Of a stretch of 64,000 bases of DNA, positions 55,608 through 64,000 are shown one piece after another. Made by a program: the position numbers and the translations under genes. The notes below the pieces were generated by a model. That model had not been told where the DNA came from, searched no databases, and worked only from the letters and a program-made list of their open reading frames with translations. The stretch is from Tetragonia tetragonoides (lineage: Eukaryota; Streptophyta; Magnoliopsida; Caryophyllales; Aizoaceae), in NCBI GenBank assembly GCA_038025085.1, contig CM076141.1, positions 22,138,501 to 22,202,500 of the forward strand. Reading direction: 5' to 3'. Within the stretch, counting starts at the first letter, position 1; every line of letters starts with the position of its first letter.

Positions 55608-58600
55608 ATGGCTCCTAAACTTAGAGGAGGTAGGAAAAGGAAGGAGCAAGAGATTGTTGTTCATGAGGCCCCGAATGTTTTCACTCGGGGTTTCGTTTCT
55701 AGTATATCCCATCACCGGGTGGTTGAGCAGCGGTTAGTCCAGGACAAGTTCACTCGTAGTGATTTCCATCCTACTAATCGTTGGGAGCCCTGCGATCTTA
55801 TTTTCAAGAAGAAGGAGCATTTGGTTACCGTTGGTACCAAATGTCGGGTATGTCGTTTTTTTTTGTTTTTTTTTTCGCTTTGCTCTTTTACACTAAGAAA
55901 ATCATGTGTAGGCAAACATAGAATTTTAGGTTGAGAACTGTAGTGTAGCTAATGGAAAACAAAATTGCGTGAAATTGTTTTTCTTGCTAACTTGCGAATT
56001 CCCGTAGGTTTCTTGTATTATATATATTTTGCATGTGAAGAATGAATTTGCGTGAAATTCATCTTTAATGGTGGAAAATAAATTTGTATGAAATTTATTC
56101 TCGTTGCAATCATTATTTATTTATTTTTTTGTGAAAATAAACTTGAGTGAAGTTTTTTTTGTATTGTGATTGTAGATGGTTTTTTAGTATATTCGTGAAA
56201 AATAAACTTGTGTGAAATTCGTTCTCTTTAAAATTCACTATTCTCATGTTGGTTTAGCTAGAATGCTAAATTTTACGAGTTGTAAAAATTTAGGACTGAA
56301 CCGGAGACTGGTAGTTGTTACTAGGATCATCTAGCTAATTGTCTTTGCAATTATTGTGTTGTATAGGACATAGACACTACCATGCGGGGTTACGATAGCC
56401 TTTCTGTTATCAAGAAAACCCGTAGGTACGTGACTCCCGCAGTTAACGCTATTGTGGAGCGTTGTGGTTACGACTCTTTTTTTAGCGTTCATCGCTTCTG
56501 CTGAGCGTTCCGACCGATTGCTCGTTAGAGGTCTTGTGGAGAGGTACTGGGATACTACTAGTACTTTTCATTTTCCCATTGGTGAGATTATAATCACCCC
56601 TTTCGAGTTTGGTCTCAATTCCGGGCTTCCTTGCACCGGTGTTCCCCTCACTTATGGAGAGGTGAGTAGGGATGACATGGTGGAGATGTTCGGCCTTTTT
56701 GGGGCCAACTAGGATGGTATGAAGTATCGACGGACTGACATCATGGTCCAGTTCTTGACCAACCCGAGGAAGCTGAAAAGGTCACGGCGGAGCAGCACGC
56801 CCGCCTTTTCTTGGCTTATGTTCTAGCTTGTTCCGACTTTGCGGATAAAGCTAGTAGGTATCATGTTTGCTATTTCCCGTGCTTGCGGGATTTGGACAGA
56901 GTTGCGGAGTACAATTGCGGTCTTCCCGCATAGTGTTTGAGGCAGTCCAGCTGCCTCAATGGAAAGGAGGGCGCGTCACGCGTCTCTTTTGTTGGTTATT
57001 GGAAGGTTATGGAGGTAATTTCCTTTTACCCTTGTTATACTTTGTGTTTTTGGCTCACAACTTGTGCCAAATCCATGTGCTTTGCATGTCTTAGATTTGG
57101 TTTTACGAGCATTTCTCCGACCTTGCCCCTCTTCTCGTGGAAGAGGATTTGTCCTTTCCAGCGATGCAGACCTGGAGGGGACGGGCATCTTGCCCATTTA
57201 CTACGCTGCACAACCTTAGGGAGGCGATATATCCCTTGACTGCCCAGGATGTAAGCGATTATCCTTTGTGCTTTTATCGTCCTTTTTTCCATCCCTTTGT
57301 GTGCTCATGCTTTGCTTTTATAGGTCGACTGGTTCCCTTGGATGGATTACCTCCCGGGTCTCTCAGATCGATTCTTGGGTGCTCAGGGGTATGACCAGAA
57401 GAGAATCTTCATTGAGGGTCCTTTTGGTTTTGAGTGGTTTTTGGGAGAGACACTGATTAGGCAGACTTTCCCCATCCTTACGGCCTCGAGGATTCCTTTG
57501 GACCCTCCGGATTCCATGCTTTATGTTCATCACCTTACCGTGGAGCAGATGAGGATGGCCACCGTTGGGGTGAATGCCCTGGAGTATTTGCTTCCAGCTG
57601 ATCCTGAGGTGGATCTCATGGTGGCACATACTGATTTTGTTGAGGCTTGGTTGTGCCCCAACTTCTCTACCGACCCGGTCAGTAATGTACTTTGTTTCTT
57701 AATTTCGTTTGGAAATTAAGAAATGTGTCTAATATCTTTAAGTCTTGTAGAGTGTTGCTAGTTCTTCGTCGTCTCATGTGACTGCTTCTTCTCCGCGCCC
57801 TACTCTTCCTTCCATGTCAGTGAGTTATACAGGACCGGACTGGTCACCTTAGGTTCTACTAATATCTGAGTTTCGTGGCCCTGATGAAGAGGTTGAAGGA
57901 TTGCCTCTACCAGCTAGTTGTAGGGGGGTAAGTGAGAATCCATTGTAATTTGCAATATTTCCTTTGTATTTATACTGACTCTTTTCTTTATGTGCACAGT
58001 TGGATGCTGCTGAGACGCGGAAGATCCGTTGGGGCATGCATGCCTTTAAGAATTGGATTTTCAAGTTCGCGTTTCGGAGCGTATGCACGAGTTGTCGGTC
58101 CGACGTTCGAGAGGTATGTTCATTTCAAGTAATAGTGCTTGATTTGAATTTTTGTAATTTTCTTGAGCTTATTTCGCAGCCTTTTCCTGTGGTGAGGCCT
58201 CCTAGGCCTCCAGTTATTTTTGCTCCGGAGTCGACGTCTACACCGTAGCGTCCTCCTCCTAGGAAGGAGAGTGCGGAGGGGCGTCAAGGGACTCCTCGAG
58301 CTAGAGTGGATACGGGGAACCCGCCCCAAGTGCCTTATCTTCCACAGTGGCATGCACCGCCTCCCTATGTAGGGTATCCGGGATATCACATGCCTATGTA
58401 TCCTCCAGTCCCTCGAAGGGGTTCTTGGAGTCAGGAGAGTACCGGGCATGGTGGTTATCCGAACATGCCGGAGCCACTGCGCCACTCAATGGATCCCACT
58501 TATTTGACGGGTTCACTGTTTTCTTTTGACCCTAGAGCTTGGGCGATGTCTCAGCCCGGTCCTTCAAATGCTCCATCATTGAGTGGACCCGGAGAGTCAT

Positions 58601-58638
58601 CTCAGGCGGGTCCAAGTATTGGGGAAGATGGTCAGTGA
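55608..58638 (+). pseudogene. PMD1 copy in element 2 (degenerate, splice sites mostly intact)
   Basis: Exon 1 is 55608-55847 and, like element 1, 80 codons long. Exon 2 starts 56367 after GTATAG, an intact acceptor where element 1 has lost it. It carries FHFPIGEIIITPFEFG. Exon 3 has IWFYEHFSDLAPLLVEEDLS with the Trp that is a stop in element 1. Exon 4 is open as VDWFPWMDYLPGLSDRFL to CPNFSTDP. Exon 6 has LDAAETRKIRWGMHAFKNW. The last exon, after an intact CGCAG acceptor, ends GEDGQ at 58638. Breaks: a shift near 56478, TAG at 56710-56712, loss of several codons before 56940, the shared stop at 57850-57852, and TAG at 58246-58248. Different breaks from element 1 mean independent decay. Confidence 0.75.
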
Positions 58639-59084
58639 TATTTATTGTAGTGCATTTCGAACTTTCGGGCTTGTATTAAACCTGGTATAAATATTGCATT
58701 TTATTCAAGCACAAAAATATCACGCAAATGCCCATATGTGAATTTAATCATCTAATTTCCGAATGGAAAATCACAAAACACGACATCCGAGGATTTAGGA
58801 TTCTTGAGAATTTAGCACCATTGGGGTACCCTTTCCCCTAAAAAATAAAATAAAGTAAAGAAAAAGAAAATTGGAAAAGAAAATTAAAAAGGAGAAAATA
58901 TTAATAAAGCAAATAAAGAATCAGAAAATAAAAGAAATGAAGAGTGGAACTTGATAATCAAAACAAAAAGGAGGAAAGAAAATAAAAAGGGAATAAATAG
59001 AAAAGTGGCACGAACCAAAATTAAGGTAAGAAAAATCTAAGGGAAGGCTTCCAAAATCTTTCCAAGTGGGAATTAGGAAGGTAG
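58639..59084. other. 3' flank of PMD1 in element 2 with the purine-rich tract
   Basis: Matches 4014-4450 of element 1, including the A/G-rich run at about 58840-59010. It then joins the GC-rich cluster through AGAGCTC, a word found on both sides of the missing piece in element 1. Confidence 0.65.
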
Positions 59085-59220
59085 AGCTCCGGCGGTTGCC
59101 GCTTGGGCAACCGGCTGTGTCACTTGGGCTAGCGGTTTGGCCGCTTGTCCCAGCGGTCATGCTGCTGGTTGGGGCGGCTCAGCTGCTCGTCCTAATGGCT
59201 AAGTCGTCCGGACTAGCTGA
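59085..59220. repeat. GC-rich AGCGG/CCGCT cluster upstream of PMD2, element 2
   Basis: Same design as 7490-7640: GTTGCCGCTTGGGCAACCGG, AGCGGTTTGGCCGCTTG, then CTAATGGCTAAGTCG. Confidence 0.6.
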
Positions 59221-59389
59221 GAGGCCCCCTGGCCCCGTTTTCGTCGGTTGTCTGACTTTCCTTAAATTTTTCGACGAGAATCCAACTACGACCTCTACAT
59301 AGTCGGATTTCCTCTTCTTCTCTTCTTACTACTCACTTTGAGCCCCTAGAGAGAGAAAATTCCTTGAGAGAAAATCCTTAATCTTAACA

Positions 59390-60330
59390 ATGGTGAACTT
59401 TGATGATGTCTTTGATGCGTGGCTGGCCTCCATGACTGTAGAGGAGAGGTTAGAGCTTACCCCGTTCCATCTTAATTCCTTCTTTCGCCTTATACAAGTT
59501 AAAATTTTGTGTGACTTTCTTCATGCTTCCATTGAGTTTTGGGACCCAAAGTTCCATGTTTTTTCTTTTGGTGCTCACGAGATGTGCCCGTTGGTGGAGG
59601 AGTTCTGCGACATCATTGGTTTTCCAACCGAAATCCCTCCCGTCGTTCCTTACTTGGGGAACGCTTTTGTGGGTGACTTTCTTCACCTCTAGTGCCCGGG
59701 ATGCGATGGATATGAGGTATAAGAAACGTGCCTTTGTATTTTGTCGGTGGTAATGAAGACGCTCTTATTCCAAATGAAAAAAAAGTCTACCATTAATAGG
59801 GGCAAAGCTTGCCTTCTTATGGTGGCCGAGCAAATTCAATGGGATAGCTCTCCTATGCACTTGGCTGTGGGAGAGAAAATCCTTGCCTTAGATAAGCTCA
59901 AGAGCAATCCTCAAGAGTCTTTTACCGGGAACCCTTTACTCCGTCAAGTAAGTTTTTGTGATAAAGCCTTAATATTTGTGGATTCAACTTTATTTGGTGA
60001 AATTCTCATCTTGTGTTGACTTGAATTTTCCTTTTATTGTTTTTGTGTAGATATGGCTTCAAGAGAGACTCAATATGCTAGAAATTCCTTCAATAGATAC
60101 CCGAAAGTATCTTCCAAGGCAATTTCCGGCAAGACGTCAACACTTCTCTCTATTTCCAGTGAGGAATGGTTGGATTTCTTTTATGCCAAAACCCAAATGG
60201 GTTGGTTCATCCCGTGGTGGCATACCACTAATATCGTAGGATGTAGTGAAGATATGCCCTTCACCCGGATCGTAGGCTTACGTCCCTTGACTTCCTTTTT
60301 GCCGAACTGCCTTTTGTGACAATATGGTTT
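59390..60330 (+). pseudogene. PMD2 copy in element 2, truncated
   Basis: The start ATG at 59390 follows AACA as in element 1. Exon 1 begins MVNFDDVFDAWLASMTVEER and is intact to VPYLGNAFVGD. A deletion of ~80 bp then brings a frame change and stop at 59690. A second small deletion removes LHRYFFVGG. The intron (GTAAGT donor near 59950, TGTAG acceptor near 60050) is kept. Exon 2 begins IWLQERLNMLE-like and reaches SFLPNCLL before it is lost. No tail remains. Confidence 0.72.
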
Positions 60331-60439
60331 ACTGTAGAGAATTCCGAATGTGACTCCCTTAGAGATTTATTTTATTAAAGTGGCCGGGCCAAAGTTATAT
60401 ATATGGGTTACCTACATATCCATGCGGAATTAGGCCAAT

Positions 60440-62280
60440 GTAGTACGCGCGCCTTCTGGACTGACTAATAATACTCCTACGCCATAACCTTTTTGGTTTG
60501 ATGCTCCGTCAAAGTATAACTGCAAGGTGATTTCTTCGACACTCATTATTCCTTCATCGGGAAAGTCATGCGTGGCATCTTCTCTATTAACTGGATTTTC
60601 AGCGAAATGCTTAGAAATGGCATGTCATTTGATCGTCTTTTGGTGTTCAAAACTTAGATCGAATTCTGAAAGCATGACAGTCCATCTTGCTATTCTTTCA
60701 CTAAGAATAGGTTTTTGGAATAAGTACGTTAGTGGATTCATCCTTGACTTTAGATGGATAGAAGGTTGTAGCATGTAGTGTCCAAGCTTCTTTGTTGCAG
60801 TGACCAGTGCGAGACACGTCTTCTCTAGTGTGGAGTAGCGTGTTTCGTATTCTAAGAATTTCTTGCTAAGGTAGTATATTGCCTTTTCATCATTCTCCAC
60901 CTTTTGGGCCTACATAGTACCCATGGCGGTTTCTGTGACTATTAGGTATAGCATAAGTGGTTTTTCGGGAATTGGTGGAACCAATACGGGTGGATTAGGT
61001 AAATACTCCTTAATCTTGTCGAAGGCCTACTGGCATTGATCATCCCAGGTAGATTTGGTGTCCTTTTTGAGCTTTTTGATGATGGGCTCGCATGTAATAG
61101 TCAATTTGGATGTGAATCGACTTATATATTGGAGTCGTCCTAAAAATCCTCTTATCTCCTTTTCGTTTGTGGGAGAGGGCATATCTCTTATAGCTTTGAT
61201 TTATGTAGGATCATTTTCAATGCCTCTTGTGCTTATGACAAATCCTAGGAGCTTGCCAGAAGTTACTTCAAATGGGCACTTTTGAGGATTTAATCTTATA
61301 CTGTAGTTCTGAAGCCTGTCGCAGAATTTCTTTAGAGAGTGTATATGCCCTTCTCTCTCTTTCGATTTGATGATCATATCGTCAACATACACTTCGGCTT
61401 CCTTGTGCATAATGTCATGTAGAAGGGAAGTTGCGGTTCTTTGGTATATTGCTCCTGCATTTTTCAACCCGAAAGGCATGACAGTATAGCAATATGTTCC
61501 CCATTGGGTTATGAAGGTAGTTTTCTCCATATCTTATTCGACCATTTGTATTTGGTTATACCCTGCATAACTGTCCATGAATAATAAGAGGGCATGTCCT
61601 GCGGTATTGTTAACCAGTACGTCTATATGTGGCAAGCGAAAGTCGTCCTTTAGACTTGCCTTATTTAGATCTCTAAAATTGACGCACATCCTTACTTTGC
61701 CATCCTATTTTGGAACGGGTACTATGTTAGGAACCCATTCTGGATATTGAGCGACCCTAATAAAACCTGCTGCGAGCTGTTTCTGCACCTCTTCTTTTAT
61801 TTTCAATGTCCACTCAGGTTTCATTCTCCGAAGTTTCTATTTCACTGGTTTTGAATCAGGATTGAGTGGCATTGTATGCTATGCTATCTCACGACTTATG
61901 CTATGTATTCTTTTAAGAGATTTATAAAGCTTTCTCGCTCTTTGGGAGTTAACGATAAGCCAATGCGCACTTGGCGCGGCTTTTGATCGCTTGCAAGATT
62001 AATTAATTATGTTTCTTCCACGATTGAAGTCTTTTGTTCATGCTTTAGTTACTTCTTTCGGCAATTCTTATTCATCTTTTGAATCATTAGCTACTAAGTA
62101 ATCCAAGAAGTAAGCAGAATCAGTATTCATTTCATTGATAAAAGAAATTGGAACATCCACTGAGCCATTACTATTGGCTTTAACATCATTAGACTTGCAA
62201 TTAGACAAGGATATGGGTGGACTACCCGACGTTGATTACTATGATCGTGCTCCCAACTTTTCAGACCAACTGTTTTCTTC
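60440..62280 (-). pseudogene. Pol remnant of element 2: reverse transcriptase and RNase H
   Basis: On minus: linker remnant with FLLDYLVA-like words near 62110, reverse transcriptase with MEKTTFITQWGTYCYTVMPF then GLKNAGAIYQRTATSLLHD and EVYVDDMIIKSKEREGH (61530-61201; catalytic YVDD), RNase H with AIYYLSKKFLEYETRYSTLE and WTVMLSEFDLSFEHQKTIK (60900-60625), and the first part of the second RNase H to 60440. It then joins directly to DNA that in element 1 lies beyond integrase. Stops occur between blocks. Integrase is absent. Confidence 0.85.
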
Positions 62281-62460
62281 CCAATCCTGGACAGCGGATA
62301 AGACTTAGAAAAGGAAAGACTAACAAGTTCCACAAAAGGAAAGTTTTAAAACAAAAGTGGACTCTATCTAGAATATTCTATCAACATAGTTACCCTTAGG
62401 GATTAAGTAATGGGTTTAGGTCAAAAGATCTCGACGAGGGATAAAAATATTAGATATTAT

Positions 62461-62735
62461 ACTCTTGACTAAAAGGAGAAGGGAGAGATATTATCTCGAC
62501 TCAATATGGGATAAAACAAAAGATAATATACTCTTGACTAAAAGGAGAGGGGAGAGATATTATCTCGACTCAATATGGGATAAAGTAAAAGATATTATAC
62601 TCTTGACTAAAAAGAGAGGGGAGAGATATTATCTCGACTCAATATGGCATAAAGCAAAAGATATTATACTCTTGAATAAAAGGAAAGGGGAGAGATATTA
62701 TCGAGATCTTTGACTAAAAACTCACTACCTAAATT
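62461..62735 (+). repeat. Minisatellite, four copies of a 69-bp unit
   Basis: ACTCTTGACTAAAAGGAG recurs at 62461, 62530, 62599 and 62668, each followed by GGGAGAGATATTATCTCGAC and ATATGGGATAAA. Because 69 is a multiple of three, one plus-strand frame stays open (ERYYLDSIWDK repeats). It lies where gag should be and has no counterpart in element 1. Confidence 0.85.
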
Positions 62736-62779
62736 ATGGAAAAGAATAAAGCATTAAATCTTTCCTAAGGTAACGAGCG

Positions 62780-63436
62780 TCATATAGAACATTCGGGGAT
62801 ATGGTTTCCTAAAAATAAAGATTCTAGACTCAATCGTACGACAAAATCTAGACTCAAAAAAGGAAAATATCCCAATTGGGGTCTAACTTAATATTCTATG
62901 ACGACCAAAGCGACTACGCAAAGATTGCGTTCACATATTGGCAAACAGCACAACAGCGCAAATAACATGATCATGAAAATCTAGCATGGACATGGGACTG
63001 AGTTTTAACCTAAAACATTGGTTCTAGTTCATGCAATGGGGTAGGCTTAAGGGTTTTGGTCAAAAAGGTACTCATGATAAAGAATGTACAACAATCCAAG
63101 GGATGCGCGATAATGTGATGCATTCTTGTTATCGTACTCGTCGAGTGGACGAATGCGTAGGAAGGTACACGAGGTGGGGGGATCCATGTTTCTTGGCAAA
63201 GAAGAATCGAGTGGATTCTCACCAAGGCACTTCACCACACTCCATTGGCTAAGAAACTAGTTTGAACTTGTAAAAACAAGCACGGAAGTCGCGCAAGCGC
63301 ATGCACATGAATGCAATGAATGCAATTTATTAGATGAATGACAAGTCACAAAATAATAATAGGAACACTCAAGGTAGTGAACCAAGCAAAAAATAATAGC
63401 ATTGAATCGATTTTTAAGTTACACCCTCTTAATCAT
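62780..63436 (-). other. 5' leader of element 2
   Basis: Matches 15285-15933 of element 1 with small indels. No ORF. Confidence 0.7.
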
Positions 63437-63455
63437 GTTCCCAGTGAAGTCGCAA
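63437..63455 (-). other. Primer binding site of element 2, mutated
   Basis: On minus it reads TTGCGACTTCACTGGGAAC against TGGCAACTTCACTGGGGA in element 1, so the first pair and an inner G have changed. Confidence 0.65.
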
Positions 63456-63456
63456 C

Positions 63457-64000
63457 TGTAGACTACCGGATTTTTCTCCTCTTTTTTCCACCCGATTTTC
63501 GGGTGGCCGGACGGGTAGCCTGGGATAGCGCGATTGTTCAGGTTTCATGAATCTTTGAGTGTGAATACACATGAAGATTTTTCTTTCACACTAAGAACAT
63601 GATTTAGATTGTCGGAAGTCGCCACCAAATTTAAGGAAATTTGGAACCCTTGGAATCAAGTCAATAGTCTAGAAAGACATCAACTCAATTCCTGTGCACC
63701 CCAATCCCTATTGGGGAAATTGATTTCATTATTGAGTTCAGGGGCGTGAGTACGAGCTAGGAAGGTGTTCGGCACCCAACTCGCCCCTTGACAACAACAG
63801 GCTTTACTAGTCGATTCAATGTAATTATTAATGCTACGGTTCCAAACAAGGTTCAATTTGTCCAAATTCCGAGTTTTAACTAATGGGTTGAACAAACATT
63901 ATTATTGTGACCATTTTTAACAATTGATCAAGTTACGTGCTTTTATTGCTAGAAAACGATAAATATGTTAAAACCTGGGAGTTAGAAGATAAACAAGTAA
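63457..64000 (-). repeat. 5' LTR of element 2 (continues beyond the window)
   Basis: Begins TGTAGACTACCGG and follows the element 1 LTR for all 544 bp available, covering U5 and the start of R. The TATA box lies outside the window. Confidence 0.82.

Larger units (their letters stand above)
54403..64000 (-). mobile_element. Element 2: deleted Tat relative of element 1, cut by the window end
   Basis: Same orientation and order as element 1: truncated 3' LTR (54403-55416), antisense PMD1, antisense PMD2, pol remnant, leader, primer site, 5' LTR (63457 on). Compared with element 1 it lacks the sequence from the LTR to just before PMD1, the solo LTR, half of PMD2 exon 2, integrase and half of the second RNase H, and gag. 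It has kept the reverse transcriptase part that element 1 lost. Non-autonomous. Confidence 0.88.

Noticed and set aside
62465..62713. ORF encoding four ERYYLDSIWDK repeats
   Set aside because: Open only because the DNA unit is 69 bp; no start context, and it lies in a deleted region of element 2.

Overview
This is nuclear DNA from a flowering plant, probably a eudicot. It is a nest of transposable elements around one degenerate host gene. The evidence is: Tat-type Ty3/Gypsy retrotransposons with a tRNA-Arg-like primer site, a second (archaeal-type) RNase H and antisense plant-mobile-domain genes; L1-type LINEs whose ORF1 has a DUF4283 region and CCHC knuckle; Helitrons; a CACTA element; and a cyclic nucleotide-gated channel (CNGC) gene split by GT-AG introns. 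No rRNA, tRNA or bacterial-type gene was seen. The species cannot be named from the sequence.

Layout. 1-17525: element 1, a Tat-lineage element read on the minus strand. Its 5' LTR is 15953-17525, followed by the primer site, gag, reverse transcriptase, two RNase H domains and integrase down to 9771. Two intron-containing genes then lie on the plus strand (PMD1 976-4011; PMD2 7787-9334). The other LTR lies off the left edge. A 2.96-kb solo LTR (4500-7458) with target duplication GAAAT sits between the two antisense genes. 17718-19324: two nested non-autonomous Helitrons. 19893-26292: a CACTA element split by a 5.1-kb L1 LINE (20764-25895) with a 13-bp target duplication. 28425-40101: a CNGC pseudogene of seven recognisable exons. 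One of its introns is swollen to 5.7 kb by a minus-strand LINE that itself holds two further insertions. 40750-43808: a third LINE, cut off by 43809-52667, a gag-only Tat-type element in plus orientation with a truncated right LTR. 52669-54402: an orphan coiled-coil-like coding fragment and a block saturated with the palindrome-rich word TAGCGATATCGCTA. 54403-64000: element 2, a deleted relative of element 1 in the same orientation, cut by the window end.

None of the large elements looks competent. Element 1 has lost the protease region and 48 codons of reverse transcriptase and carries stops in integrase. Element 2 has lost gag, integrase and part of the second RNase H. The gag-only element has no pol. 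Because the two Tat copies decayed independently, comparing them gives the intended exon-intron structure of the antisense genes and shows which breaks are private and which are shared.

The most unusual biology is: (a) a Tat element carrying two different antisense, spliced PMD-type genes in tandem, each with its own GC-rich upstream cluster and, for PMD2, a TATA box; (b) four consecutive stem-loops in the solo LTR with a conserved loop and changing stems; (c) three tandem zinc-knuckle-like modules in gag; and (d) a 0.8-kb tract built from a TAGCGATATCGCTA-like word beside element 2. Coordinates of exons and element ends were read by eye from splice consensus, terminal dinucleotides and comparison of copies.
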